Source of the DNA: Nymphaea colorata
Lineage: Eukaryota > Streptophyta > Magnoliopsida > Nymphaeales > Nymphaeaceae
DNA: 64,000 nt
Assembly: GCF_008831285.2 (NCBI RefSeq)
Contig: NC_045143.1
Span: forward strand, 2,205,503-2,269,502
Direction of reading: 5' to 3'
Shown: positions 1 to 13,352 of the stretch, one piece after another
Position numbering within the stretch: the first letter of the stretch is position 1
How the letters are laid out: each line of letters starts with the position of its first letter
Made by a program: the position numbers and the translations under genes
The notes under the pieces: generated by a model
Database searches by the model: none
The model's input: only the letters and a program-made list of their open reading frames with translations
What the model was told of the DNA's origin: nothing

Positions 1-199
1 ACTTTGACATAAAATATTGCGCTTTTTATACGTTTCACTTATAAATACTATTTACGTACTTTTTTTTGTGTAGAAAACATGTTTTATATAATGTAATTTT
101 ACTATGAATCGCCCACAATGTGATTTTTTTTTACTTTAATTTAAAAATTCATATATGTGTACGCACGCTTGCACACATTAGAAGCATGATTCATTGAAA

Positions 200-202
<3 letters not shown>

Positions 203-269
<67 letters not shown>
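203..269. repeat. (AT)n microsatellite
   Basis: About 33 uninterrupted AT dinucleotides in intergenic DNA. Confidence 0.95.
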
Positions 270-272
<3 letters not shown>

Positions 273-1744
273 AAAATTGTAAAAACCAGACCACTTGGAT
301 TAGAGACAAAAATCCTACTTCGTAAAATTAATTACTAAAATATTTTTTTGTAATTTAACCTTATAAATATGATCTTAAGCATGATTCATTGAGAAACATA
401 TATTAAGTTAGCCATTTTATTACTTCCAGAAAAGAAAACTGATGCTGGGGGATTGCTCTGAAATTTATTGACAAAAAATGAGAGATTAATTACAGCAAAA
501 AAGGGATCGATGGGATCCCAAGTATTTACAAAATAACATTGTATGGCCTCCAGTCCGAAGAAGACTGATGACATACTTTGCAGATAGCGGATCTATCCAC
601 TCTTTTGAGCAAATGGAACACCTCAGGTGCTCGGTCATTTTATTACTTAAATAATATTTTTTTAATAGTCAAATATTGAACAACTCTGTGAAAATCTATT
701 ACTTTTACAAAAATGACTTGAACTAAAGCTTGATTTACATTAAATTAGTGTTTACGAACACATTAGAAGGTTCACATTTTGTTTAAAACTCTTTTTAACA
801 TGAATTTATTTAGGTTTGATTTTTATCCCTTATCCTGGTGTATATATATATATGTAAAATTGCTCACCCAAAATTTGAAGACTTTGAGTGAGAAAGCAAT
901 AAAGGAACAGGGCTGAACTCCAAATCTGGTATTCACTTTATCTTTCCCCTATTCCGTTCGTCTTTTCTTTCCTTAGACAGCCAGCATGGTGCTGTAGGTT
1001 CCCATAACATGTGCAGAAATTTCTTGCGATATATTGGCCCAAGATTGCCACTCATTGTGATGAACAAAACTTGGATTAGCAACAAACTCTGAAGCATAAT
1101 TTATCTTCTTTGCCTTTGAGATATTGAAAAACTTGCGCGACTTCTCACATGATGTGAGAAGTGTACCAAATAAATTCGTAACTTCAGAAAAAAAAAGAAT
1201 AAGGGAAAACCATAATTAGTTGAGAGAAGCGAAGTAATATGATGCCGATTATAAGGGCCAGCGTTTTCCTGCTGACTATTTGAAGAACATATCCTTGAAT
1301 AGAATTTGCTTTGATCTCCGGCGTAACAAATGCGGTGAAATGGTAGGCGGTGAGTCTCCGGTCTCCATTTCAATCTCCCATGGCATCAATTTCGTGTATT
1401 GTAAAAACAAAAACATTGATATGCCAGTTCAAGCATAGCAAATGCATCACTCCGAGGCATCAAAAAAGTGATACCTGAAAGGTAGAGGGAATGGTGAGAG
1501 CTTCGGTCCTCAACCGGGTAATAAGATGAAATACTACTCTGCTAATGCGGAGTAGAATTTGTTTTGGAATTACAATTTGATTACTCTCATAAAATCGTTT
1601 TCTGAAAAATTTCATAATATTCAATAGCATGCACCTGCATTTTCTTTTTATGCATTAAGGGGATTCAATGCATAGAGCGTGCTCCATGTTTGGCGCTTAT
1701 AGTGGCCTGTATCTTAGCTTTTCTTAGGACAGCTGACACTCTAA

Positions 1745-2040
1745 CCCCGTGTTAGGGTGAACCTGGTTATATGGTTATATGCGTCATACTGGTGCATGAA
1801 ATTTTTATGTGTCATAGTAGTGCATGAAATTTTTGTGCGCCATAATGGTTATGACGAAAATACCCCCATTCACACATAAAAAAAAAAAAACTTTTTTTGG
1901 CAGACAAAAATGAAAATATAAAAAAGTAAAATGGCTATAAAGGATATATCTTTTAAAATTTACTAAAATGTCCATCTACTCTTACTGCGTGTGTAGGTTG
2001 CGTGCACCTAACGGTTCACAAAACTCAATCTCATGTTAGG
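1745..2040. repeat. Dispersed repeat, copy 1 (second copy near 59155-59380)
   Basis: The same ordered blocks occur here and near 59155-59380 in the same orientation. They are a 'ggtgcatgaa' block with variants of 'tttttgtgc', then 'ggttatgac/aatgac', an A-run followed by 'acttttt', then 'gacaaaaatgaaaat', then 'aagtaaaa', and finally a block ending near 'gcacac/gcacctaac'. The copies are diverged and contain small indels. No coding capacity is visible, so this is probably a non-autonomous element of unknown class. Confidence 0.6.
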
Positions 2041-5000
2041 TCCCCAATACATGACCTTCCCTGCTTCTTTGGTGAAACAAAATTGTGGTAGTTTTTTAAG
2101 ACAAGTGGGAGATTTATCATATTAACTCAACCTGTCTTGACAATGTCCAACTTAAATTGGCAAATAGATTATGCAGTAATTTGCACCACAAATTTAGGTG
2201 TTAACCTTTAAAAATAGATTAATCTTTTGGTTTAAAATAATGCAAGGATGTGTTTCTTTTCTGTAATTTTCCCTGAAATATTCTTAGATTTTCAAAGAGT
2301 TTCAAGAAAAAAGAAAGAGAGAAAGAGAAAGATGGTCATGGCATGTTTTCTCTCTTGTCACCGTCGATTTATGGCGTCGACGCCGTGTAAACTAATTAAA
2401 GCTGAGACATCACGTGAAAGCTGCCCTCAATTTTGCGAACTCGAGCGTTCCTGATGGGCAGATATATATGGAGCCTGCTGATGATTTCCTTCGGACACAT
2501 CTTCAACCAGTAATACGAGCAACACGTGATTTCATGATCTTGGTCGCACTTTCCTTCTTTTTCTGGCTATTGATCTTGACTCACAGAATTGATGGAACAC
2601 ACAGGATTTCTGCTGTGAAGCTGACATACAGAACAAGTTCGGCCATGAAATCTGATGTCACTTTATACATTTGCGTCCATGGCCAGGAAATTTTGCTGGA
2701 TTCCAATTTCCAACCACTACCCATCTTAGATGTTGATGCAATTTTGCTGTTTTATGTTATAAGAATTCATTCACTAAACCATAAAGTTTAAGTTTGCAGA
2801 TATTCTATGGCCTACACAGACTAAACTTAAGATTATACATGTCAGGATTTCGTTTTCTATGGTTTAGAAACACATTTAAGATCAAACTTTCGAGGCGATT
2901 AAATTACTTACTGGTAAAAAAAAACTTGGTTCACAGTGATTGAGCTCAAGCTTGAAGCAGCAAGATGCTTGTTCATGAGCCATTCATGAACGGCCGGGTC
3001 AATTTTTTTTTTTTATAGTTAGAGACTCCTCGCCATTTAGCCTTGTAAATAACGAAGCACAACTAGTAGTTAAACCAAACATTAGAAAATAACACATGTT
3101 CTAAATTTCTATGTAGAAAATCTCTTGCCAAATGCAAACTTAGAAAACAGAAGACAAAAATTAAAAGAAGCAAATTAAAGAAATGTACCCCAAGAGGTGC
3201 AGCACCACCGGCTCTGACTAGACACGAGTGGTTGGTAAGCAGTCAGTCATTGATTCGAACATCTCCTTTTTTTTTTGTGTCAATGCATGTTTCAATGCAG
3301 TCCTGAACCTTGAGGGACGGAGAGGGGAGAGTTTTGGCTCTGGATTGTGCAGTAGAATCGAGGTTTAGGGTTTATGCAGAAGGATTAGGGTTTATGAACT
3401 GCCCATAAAAAATTTAATTTAAATAGTGAGTGATTAAGGGAAGCATTGATTAAGGCCCTTCCAAAAGCACTTGTCTCATTCATTAGAAAAGAGCTTTCTC
3501 CTTGATACCTTGTTAGGTTCACTTTTTCAAAAAAAAAAAAAAAATTTGCACGATGACTATCATTAAGAGACAAGTTTAATCATGATTAGTATGTTCGATC
3601 ATGAAAATGCTTAGTTATTTTTCCGAAAAAGTTATAGATGGACTTTATTCCTCCCATATTTAAATATCAAGAAAGCAACGTTACCCATATCTTTTGAAAA
3701 GAAGAGCGTGGCTTCCCTAGGAACAAACTTATTATAGTGTTCAAATACACTGGACCCGATAACGTTATTTTCCTGTCAGGATCCGTATTGGCTTCCGATC
3801 CAAATTGATAAAGTCTGGTGAAATTCTCGAGAATTTAGCGAGATGGATATACAACCTAGGATTCATGATATCATGAATCTTATATGATGATAACAAATCG
3901 GGTCAGATCCATTCAAAGGCTTATTTTATCTTAGAACTGGTCAAAGGGAAAAAGCAAGGGGCTTATAACGCCTTTGGAAAACGCTAACAACTCATTCCTA
4001 GGAAAAGGCATTTTGGATCTGTAATTAGAAATGATATTGGTGATCATCTAATAATTGGGATAATGTTGACACAAGTTTAATTATTAAAAAAAAAAAGAAA
4101 AAGAAATTGTGTAAAACAAACTTGTAGAAGGCTAATATCACCTATTGTATGGCACCAAGTTTTCCCATGTTGCACTCTCTACAAGCAACCATTCTTTTAA
4201 TATTGTTTCGAATGAACGAGAGGTTAACAATCTACTATCTAAAAAAAACTCGAAGATTCTCATTTTATTCTTAGTATGTCATACTAGTGTTTTACCTCAA
4301 GCAACCATTCTTCCGATATAGTTTTGTATGAGCAAGACGTTAGCAGTCTACTATCCAGAAAAGAGGTTCAAAGACGATGGCGGCATTGTACCATTCAGCT
4401 TAGGTACCTCATCCTAGCATCTAAAGACATTAAAAAAAAAAATAGTACCTACCAGAATCAAACTAGAGACATGTCTTTTCATATGCCTGTAACCCAACCA
4501 GCTACACTATAACCTTTACGACCAATTTTTTTTATATTATTAGCAAAGAATAAAGTCAGGATTATCAAAATTGTTAAAGGTCTCTCTTTTTCTCTCTTCC
4601 TTGTGTTTGTGTGTGTGTGCATGCAGACACAAATATGTTAGATGTCAAATGTTGCAGGATGATTAAAAATTAGTAATCCACGTACTAAAAGTATCATAAA
4701 CCCAAGTGTTATCAATAGAATGTATGTTCATGTGACAATTATTTTCTAATGGTAGATTTTTAATTTAAATATTTATTTAAATGGAATGGGACCCAAAATT
4801 TGGGAGGAGAAAAGGAATTACCACATATTCTAGAAAGGCTGTCTTGGAGAGTTGGCATGACCCACATGATAAGTGAAAAGCATGTCCCCACCAGAAAAAA
4901 AAAAAAAAAAGATGGTACAGTTGTTGGGCAAGGTGATGACTCTTGGAATATTTCTATGTTATCTATTTCTCTTCAAAAGCAAGCTACATGTCAAATATCA

Positions 5001-8000
5001 ATTAGGGCTAAATTGCAAAAAGGGGTCTAGGTTTATCAGATATGCATAGGAACCGCTGAAACTTTGCCAGAAACAAGCAATTTTAAGGGTCTCTGAAATG
5101 AAAATTAAGTGTAACAGTGACAAGTTGTAAGCAACGTTTCATATTTAGGTGACCAGTTTAGTTAATTTAGTAACTTATCATGATAAATACAAAGTTTAAG
5201 CATTGGTGAAACTTGGCATGAAATATGAATTTTGAATGAAGTAGCTCACCTAATCCATTCCATTAATATTCTTTTGTTCTGCCTTGAGTATGAGTTTTGT
5301 CATGATGATCACAATAATTAACATCACAAAAATTGTACATGATATTTTATGCCACAGCCCTAACCAAAGTTGCTATATTATCTAAATCTAGATGAACAAC
5401 TTGTGAATGTCACAATCAAGTTGAAGGGACATTAAAAGTTCAAAGCAGTGGAGGAGACACAAACAAGCAAGCAGCCCCACAGGCCCCTTTTACTTGCCAA
5501 TTTAAATAACACAAATACATCAAAAATTACCATTTTGCCCCTGCATAACTAAAGAATTATATATCCGCGTATCTTGACCGACTTGAATTTGATCATTTTG
5601 CGACGCTTCAACTAGAAATGTACATATTTGTGCCCGAGCCCCGCCTCTGAATTTCTTGCTCCGCCACTGAGTATCGTGGTCGATGAGTGGTCCAATTTGA
5701 GCTCATGCAGTTGGACCACTCCATAAATGACCATGTCCTTGGAGTCCAGATGATGGACTTGGCTCCTTCAAGGGTGGGCATGGGCTCATTTGTGTAGCGA
5801 ACAAACCAATCTCTTTTCAATGGTTTAGGGACGTTTGTGTATTTTTGTTAAGGATGATGAAAACTACCAACTTCCCTTTAATGTTAATGTGTTAAACTTA
5901 CTACCTTAACAGGCATGACTTAGAACCCTCATAAAAATCATAAGGAGAGTGAGTATAACATAGCTAGTCAAACGGGCAGTTGTGAAAACTTTACGTCATC
6001 AATCAAATTCATGTGTACATTATGCTCATAAACCAAGCTTGAGCAGCGCACTAGAGGCAAGAAGAGAGAAATAGTCGAAGCTTCAGCTCTCATCTAGGTG
6101 GCTCGGTTATGAAGTCACTAGAGAATAACCATTCTAATGTCATTCTTTGTATTTAAAAAGTGATATGTTGTCTGAGTTATGTGAAATTTTTGGTTGAGGA
6201 GCACTCAAAATCTAAATTTCAAATGTTAACAAGTTTAAAAAACTAAAAATTAATGAAATTTTTGCATGAAAAATAACGTAAGTTGTAAGGGATCAGGAAA
6301 GCAGAGCTGCCCACCGCACGGGGTCCCCCTCGAGTTATTACATTAATAAATTCCTTCAGAAACACTCGACCGACAGAGATGTGATGCCAGTTGAGGGTAG
6401 ATTTGTCATTTGGGAAAGGTGAAAGTATCGGTTTTCCCTCTACAAAATTACAGAAACGCCCTGCTACTGGTTTAGTATTTCAATGGGCTATCGACGGGTC
6501 GGATCGATCTGGTTTCTGACCCGAGTCAAATACGAAAGTTCGTCTTCCAAATATTCGAAAAGAAGTCTAATATGATATCATGAAACAATATTGACGGAGG
6601 CAATATGATATATGAGTAAAATGTTTTCTCATTTTGGATCTGATTCTATGTGTCCGAACCCGTAAATAAGGGTATTCTCGGCATAAGGCAACTATTTGCG
6701 GCCCGGTCTTTAAAAAGTCGAAATTCCTTGACCATTGTTGTGAATTCCATACACGATCTCGTAATTTCGGAGCACAAAATTTTCGCTTTGGACCACCGGG
6801 ATCGTTTATTTTCCTAAAAGCACACTCAATCTCTCCAGATTGAACCCCTGCTTTCTTTCCGAAAATTGTAGAAAAGGGCTTGAATGTTGGGTCTCTAACA
6901 AGCTGGTGGCTCTTTCAGTTTTAAATCTTGAACCCTACATTTGGGGGAAGAAGCGCCTTATCTTATCTAAAATTGACATTGTAACAAATTTCATATCTCA
7001 ACTTACTAACTTATTGGTTCATTATTTTCTTGTGAAACAAAGCTCAAGTGAAAGTCATATCGTAGTTTGGGAACAAAGGGCAATCTAATATTTCATATCA
7101 CTATATTGTACACCTATGGTTTTGGCGTGTTTATGAAGTATAATTCACCCCAGTATAAACCAACCTCTTTGAATTCCCCTGTTGTTTGATATTGTGTTTT
7201 GTCCGTTTCTTTAGTATAGTAATCAGTGCTTAATACTTCTAGTTAACGACATCAATAAGTTAGTCTTTCTTAGAAATTTTGAGTGTAACTTTTGTTTGGC
7301 TGGGCATAGAAAATTACTTCAACTAATGATCATCCTGATTTTTTTTTCTAAAATTGTAAACTTCATCAAATACCCAGTTTATCTTATAAGGTAATATCTC
7401 TTTTTTTTTCTTATTTTGAAATATTTATTCAATATCTGATCAATGGGATGTTCTAAGTGAGATCCAAAAGTTTCTATTTGGCTTAAACTTAGTCGTTGGG
7501 GTTTGATTCATCTAGTTCTATATTTAGCGGTTTGGTTGAAAGTTGGGTGCTGACTTGAGAATGGTAGGATGTGAAATGGAGATTTCTTCTCTGTTCTTAA
7601 AATTACTGGATCCATTCAATTTTCCACCCCTACTTTTAGGATAATATCAAAGTCATTTTGTTTTTTCTTTTATTTGGAGATTAATCTAATTTCAGATAAT
7701 GTTATTATTTTCTAGGAAGTTCTTAACCACCAAAGTAGATGTGATTCAGGCCTCTACCTGGCATTTCTACAAATTGTTGACAGTAACGAGCATCCATGTG
7801 GGATACCCGGAAAATAATTTTTTTTTTCCTGAAAAACTGATGTGTCAAAAAGAAGGAAGAAAAAGGAAGGGGCATTCTTTTGCCGTGAGCTTCTGTTTGG
7901 TACTTCGCTGTGTTGTTTCGAGAAAAACTTCCAAGCAAGAGCGTTTGGTAACTTTAGTTTTCAGTATTGCAGAGTTCTGAAAATTTTTAGGGTGAAAAGA

Positions 8001-8059
8001 AACGCTCTAGCAAAAAAAGGAAGAGAGAGAAATGGTGGGTGGTGGTGCCCCCCACTGAA

Positions 8060-9175
8060 ACAGTTCGTCTCTCAAGTGTGAGCTCCAGAGAGAGAGAGGG
8101 AGGGGGGAAGGGAGAGAGGGGTGAGTGCTCTCAGTTTTCCCCTTTGCTTTGCTTTTGTTCCAAGGATCTTGTCTCTCTCTCGTATCTTCTGATTTGCTAT
8201 TCCTCATAGACCCAGTATATCTATTCCTAATTTTCGGATTTTAATCTTGCATTGCACTCCCACTAGCTCTTTCTCTCAGGGTGTGAAGAGTTCGGTGAGT
8301 GGGAGATTTTCGGGCGAAAGCGGTTGTGGGGAGTGCCGCATTGTCGCATGATACAGTGACGGTGGTGAGTCCTCTGAGATCCTCTGGTCCAATTTGATGC
8401 CCTACTCCTCTTCTTCACTTTTTAGTCACTGGTCTTACTTTGTCTTGCTTGGGATTCTGATGTCTTCTGCGGATCTCGTTTGATTCTCTCTCTTTCTTGT
8501 TTGTCGCTTCAGTGTTCAGTAGGCTTACACTCCCTTGTGGAGTACTGAGGCGATCTTTGAGCTTTTTTCATCGGCATATATGGTTGTGTGTCGTTTATGA
8601 TCTTGGTTTACTTCCTTCGCTTACTAATCTCTTTTTTCCGTTTGCGTCTTACCTCCGATGTGTGCATTTCTACCAAATGCATCAATCCTGGTTTGCTAGT
8701 TTGGTAATCTGGGAATTGTTTGTTTTTTTATGTTTCTATTCTACTAATGTGCATTTATTTCCTTTTTGTTGTTTCTCTTCTTTTCTGCAATTTTCATTGA
8801 GTGAAATTGTGTCTGCTTCTTCTTTCTCGTCCCCTTGCTTTCCATGTGCATTTTCTGTGTCACCCTTTACGTGCGAGCTTTTGTTTGATATATTAATTTT
8901 CTTCTTTAGTTTTCTTTTATCCATTTCCCACCTCAGGCTCTTTTGGGGTGGCTTCAACAAGTGGATCCGCGAGTAACTGGATCTTGGCGTGTCGGTTTGT
9001 GCCGATGAGCGCTTCTTGTTTTATTGTCCTATGTGAATCCACTTGGAATTTGGAAAGATATCACATTTGTTGTATTTTTTTTTTTCTATTGTTCTTCTTT
9101 ACTGATGAAAGCGTTCGCTACATGTAGGGACTTTACTAAAAAGGTTTTGCTAATTGGCAACTGGTACCTGTGGTA
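8060..9175 (+). other. Probable 5' UTR and leader intron of the IQD gene
   Basis: A purine-rich leader (GA-rich near 8085-8125) is followed by a candidate splice donor at about 8365 (gtgagt) and a T-rich tract up to the ATG at 9176. A long leader intron is plausible. The 159-codon open frame at 8497-8976 inside it is low-complexity Phe/Ser/Leu and reads as intron. The transcription start and the leader acceptor are not resolved. Confidence 0.4.
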
Positions 9176-12100
9176 ATGGGTAAATCTCCCGGTAAATGGC
9201 TTAAGACCCTTCTCTTCAGGAAGAAAAGCACCAGATCCAATTATGCAAAGACAAAGGATAATCCGGTAAGCAGATTGTCAGCTGGGTTTGAGGAACAGTC
9301 AATTCATCAATTCACGTCTTTCATCTTCATGGTTCTTGATACTCGATGTGTGAATTTTGTGTTTATAAATGCACAATGTGGTCGTAATTATCAGCGGCAC
9401 ATTCATTTACTTTTTGTGGTGGTTGTATTTAACGCCATTTATTCAATATGTAATTGCAGTTGTTTTAATGATTTGCTATGCTTTCCTTGCTGCCGCTGTT
9501 AATTTTTCTTTTCGGTACCGTGACCGCCTTCATGGTTGATATTTGCGTGCATTTTTTTTATTTCAAAGTTCATGCATATCCGCAACATTGCACTTGATGG
9601 GTGCCTAACAAATCAAGAAGGAAAAGGTTGGCAAGTTTCTTGAGCTTTGCCTGCCTATCGCTTCTTGACAAAGACCGAATGATACACTATCGCTTCTTGA
9701 CAGAGACGGAATGATACACCAGATAGACTACATTACAGGGCAAGTTTGTATTTGACATGGTATTATCTGAAGGTTTGGATTCTCTCTCTCCCCCACCCCC
9801 TCCATGCGCACATGCACACACATGTAAACGTGATTCATTTTGGGTTACTTTCTGGTTAGCAAACATTTGTCTGTTACTCAGTTTGTGATGAATGAGCTAG
9901 CCGTTCCTAGCATTTGAATGCTTTCTTTAAAAAAGGAAAACTGTTTTTCTCTCTTTGAAGATTGTTTTCTGCTTCTTAGACGTGTTTAACTAAAGACTGT
10001 TTGAATATTTGAGAGTAATAGATATTTTTGGATCTTCGTGTGAAGGTCACAAATGAGAAGGGCCAGCTGATCTCTCCAAAGGAGCCTCTTGCTGACTTGG
10101 CTGTCAATTCATCCTTGGTTTCCCAGCCAGTTCCTACAAAAAATGATGTAAATGGCTCTAACGTGGAAGCTGAGACGAGGGCAGCAGAAGAAGTATCATG
10201 TGAAGTAGGCACCTTTGTGGCTGTGCACAAAGACGTACAGAGCTCTGATTCAGGTGTTGGAACCAGGGTTTCATATGATCCTGAGAAGATCCGAGAAGAG
10301 CAGGCTGCAATAAAAGCACAAGCAGCTTTTCGAGGTTACCTGGTATCTTTTTATTGCTGGACAAAGTCATTTTGATTGCACCAGTTCAAAATAACTTCAT
10401 CAATTTTTATTTATGTTATTGTCATTTATAGAATAATAGAATATAACTTTCTCTGTTAGTTTTTTAATGAACCTTTATTAGTTTTTTAATGAACCTTTAA
10501 AGACATGCTTATTCAATCATGACATTGTGTTATCTTGTTTGGTTTAAGTCAACTGCCATGGTAGTGCTTCAATATTGTCTCTGACATGCTATAGTTTTAA
10601 CAGAAACAATAATGATCCTGTAAATATTTGTTATTTGTTCACAACAGTTGCCAAGTATTTCCAGATTTTGGCACAGTAAATAAGTTCCATTCTGGGGACC
10701 CTTTTTTGCTGGTATCTGTCAGCCTGTGAATCCTCAGATGAAGGGTTTCAGTTAACTTGGCTGCAGTATGGCCAAGCAGTTGGTGCTTAATACTAGATTT
10801 GGCAACTAACCAATGTTGTAAATACTAGATTCTGCATAGTTTCAGAATCCTCACTAGTACGGCATTTCAGCTGATAGGCATCAGCCTGCATCAGGTCATG
10901 GCTATAAAAAATTAATTTTAGATTACTCTCTTTTATTATTTTTTCTACTGTTTTATTCAAGACAGGGCTAAAAATTTAGTTTTAGATTACTCTCTTTTAT
11001 TACTTTTTCTACTGTTTTATTCAAACAAGGCTGAACATGGCCAATGAATAAGGCCAATATAGGCTGATGTGGCTCAAATTAGCTAAAATATTTGGATAGC
11101 CCTTATCGGCCTCTACAGTGTTGCAGTGAGGGACCGGTATGATGTTTAGTGGCTCATAGAGCTAATATGCATCGAGATTGTTGACATTGCAACTGAAACA
11201 TAAATTGATTTTCCAGGCGCGTCGTGCATTTCAAGCTCTCAAGGGTATCATCAAGTTGCAGGCTCTTGTTCGTGGCCATCTGGTAAGGAGGCAGGCTGTG
11301 GCAACTTTGCTTTGTTTGCAGTCTATAATCAAGTTGCAAGCAGCTTTCCGTGGACAACGGGTTAGAGCTTCTGATCTTGGGCAAGCCCTACATCAGAACT
11401 TGGGTGGCGGAAAAATAATGGTAATTACTATTGCAGGACATCATTACTGTGATACCATTTATTGTTTTCTATTGTTCCACTCAGATGCAGGTAATTTTTT
11501 TTTTTTTTTTTTTGGGGGGGTGGGGGTGGGGTGGGGTGGTCATGTTCTAGTTTCTGTTTCTACTTGCTAAATATATTTTCCATCCATTTCAGAATGATTA
11601 ATATTCAAATAATTTGATTCTCGTTGTAATTTATTCTCTATCAGAATACCAACTTTTCTGGTGCCATAAAGGGGCTATCAGCTCAGACAGACAGACTACT
11701 TTCCAGTGCTTTTGCTAAGAAGGTAAATGTAATTTCCTGCTTTTTCTGCACTAAATATTCCTTTCTTAGTTCACACTATTTGAGTGTTGTTTTCAGCAGC
11801 CATTGAACTTAGTTCAGTTCCTTGCATTAGCTTGAACTTTGAAGCCAGTGTCAAATTCATGCCTCAAAGCTTGTCAGATATTCTTCCTGATTAAATTCGA
11901 GGGAACCCATTCATGTATTCTGCATATGCATGCACATGCTTATTGACAATATTATTGTAGCTTACATGAAGAATATGCAAGTGATATATTGAATGAGCTA
12001 CCACATGGGGCATGAAGTCCATGTCATTTCATGTCTTCTGGGCACAGGATCTTATTTCGTGTGTGCCTTGCAGATAATTTCTTGCTTATCCCATTGTGTC

Positions 12101-13352
12101 AACTTCTTACAATGCATTTTTGTATGTTACAGCTTTTAGTCTCCTCTTCTATGAGGAAACCGCTGCAACTTTTTTATGTTGAATGTCAACCAAACTCTGC
12201 TTGGAGCTGGCTAGAACGTTGGACAGCTTTCCGATTCACTCTTCCAGCTGTCCAGTCAAAGAAGAGAGGTGACACAAAGCTTCATAAGCACACCATGTCT
12301 CGTAGTGTAGAGAATGAGGCAAACAGGCTGAAACGTAATACCCGAACACGTTCCCTTGCACACGGTGAGTCTATTGTGTCAAGTACTGCTCATGAATCTG
12401 AAAGATCGAAGAGAAATCTGAAGAAAATACCTGCACAACCTGTTGATTCACCTCAGGAGCCTCAGAGTGAGCTTGAAAAGATTAAACGAAACTTGCGAAA
12501 GGTAACTTTAAATGCTACAACTGACATTGCTTCAGATCATCAAGAGATGGAAACTGAAAAGGTGAAGCGCAACGTGAATCTGAGAAAGACTTCAAGTTCA
12601 ACAACTGAGTTTCATGATAATGGTGAAGCAGATTTTGTTGATAAAAGCAGTAAAGAGTCACCCATTACTTACGCAGAGCAGCCTCAGCTAAAGGCAGTTT
12701 GTGAACCAATAGTAGCAAACAGTCTGGCAGATTTCCCTGAAATTGACAAATCAGTTGAGCTGAATGCAAATGATACAACGGAACCAGTAATTCCACCAGA
12801 AAACATTGTAAAATCTGAGAGTCTCTCTGCAGTAAATGGGGAGCTAAGTTCTCACTCTAAGGACGATGAAGTGTGCATAGATAATCAGAAAACCAGTAAG
12901 CGTAGGTCTTCCTCCCAAGAAAATGGGTTGCATAGCAACCCAACACTACCTAGTTATATGGCGGCGACTGAATCTGCAAAGGCTAAGCTGCGTTGCCAAG
13001 GTTCTCCAAGATTCAGTTCTGATGGGACAGAAGGAAATGGTTTTACCAGGCGTCATTCTTTGCCCTCAGTTTCCAATGGGAAAGTGAGCTCTTTGTCCCC
13101 AAGAATGCAGAGGCTTGTCCAATCTAATGGGAAAGGAAGCATCAGAGACAGATCACTGCAGTCATCTCGTGATGGGAATGGTAAGAAAATTGGATCTCAC
13201 GACTTATTATCAAATTTTAGAAATTTCTTTGCTTTTTTCTTGTCACTTCTTGGGAATTGAACCACAAACAACTCCAATCTTTTCCATCTTTTAACCTTTT
13301 AGTAGATTGCCCCTTAGAATGGGTATTCCTTGTTGGGCAGTATAGCTGGTAG
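9176..13352 (+). CDS. IQ67-domain (IQD) calmodulin-binding protein, IQD29-32-like
   Basis: IQD proteins bind calmodulin and calmodulin-like Ca2+ sensors and act as scaffolds at microtubules, membranes and the nucleus. Exons: 9176-9265, 10046-10342, 11217-11420, 11645-11722, 12133-13180 and 13303-13352, giving about 588 aa with phases that agree at every junction. The N-terminus begins [14 protein letters not shown]. The IQ67 domain spans about residues 114-180, with repeated IQ-type cores ([25 protein letters not shown]). The phase-0 intron falls between residues 16 and 17 of the domain, the conserved IQD position. Exon 4 and the start of exon 5 carry the family's LLSSAFAKK and [12 protein letters not shown] blocks. 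A Ser-rich basic tail holds repeated 'KIKRN/KVKRN' motifs. The start is the ATG at 9176, because the in-frame GTG upstream is not a plausible plant start. The last exon (ending ...[12 protein letters not shown]) is the least certain; reading through intron 5 would stop at 13260 instead. Confidence 0.92.
10441..11031. repeat. Short tandem duplications within IQD intron 2
   Basis: Two local duplications lie in this intron. One is a ~21-bp unit (gttttttaatgaaccttta) repeated at about 10458-10500. The other is a ~65-70-bp unit, beginning with a ttttagattactctctttta block, repeated at about 10910-10965 and 10978-11031. Both are direct and adjacent and look like replication slippage. Confidence 0.8.
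11491..11540 (+). repeat. Poly-T / G-rich tract in IQD intron 3
   Basis: A run of about 18 T is followed by a G-rich stretch of ggggtgggg units. This is an intronic simple sequence. The G-rich half has several G-runs of four or more and could form a G-quadruplex on the coding strand. Confidence 0.75.

Larger units (their letters stand above)
1..8000. other. Intergenic region, no supportable gene
   Basis: AT-rich plant intergenic DNA. It contains an (AT)n microsatellite near 203-269, several poly-A and poly-T runs, and one repeat-family copy at about 1745-2040 that recurs near 59.2 kb. Open frames here are at most about 125 codons, lack recognisable domains and have no convincing splice partners. 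The longest, 2414-2791 (+), has one hydrophobic stretch but no family resemblance that I can see. The last few hundred bases (about 7.7-8.0 kb) should hold the promoter of the IQD gene, but I could not fix a TATA box. Confidence 0.6.

Noticed and set aside
2414-2791. 125-codon plus-strand open frame with one hydrophobic segment
   Set aside because: No domain, no partner exons and no promoter context; length is compatible with chance.
8497-8976. 159-codon plus-strand open frame, the longest intronless frame outside recognised exons in the left third
   Set aside because: It is Phe/Ser/Leu low-complexity, lies between the IQD leader and its ATG in T-rich intron-like DNA, and resembles no protein family.
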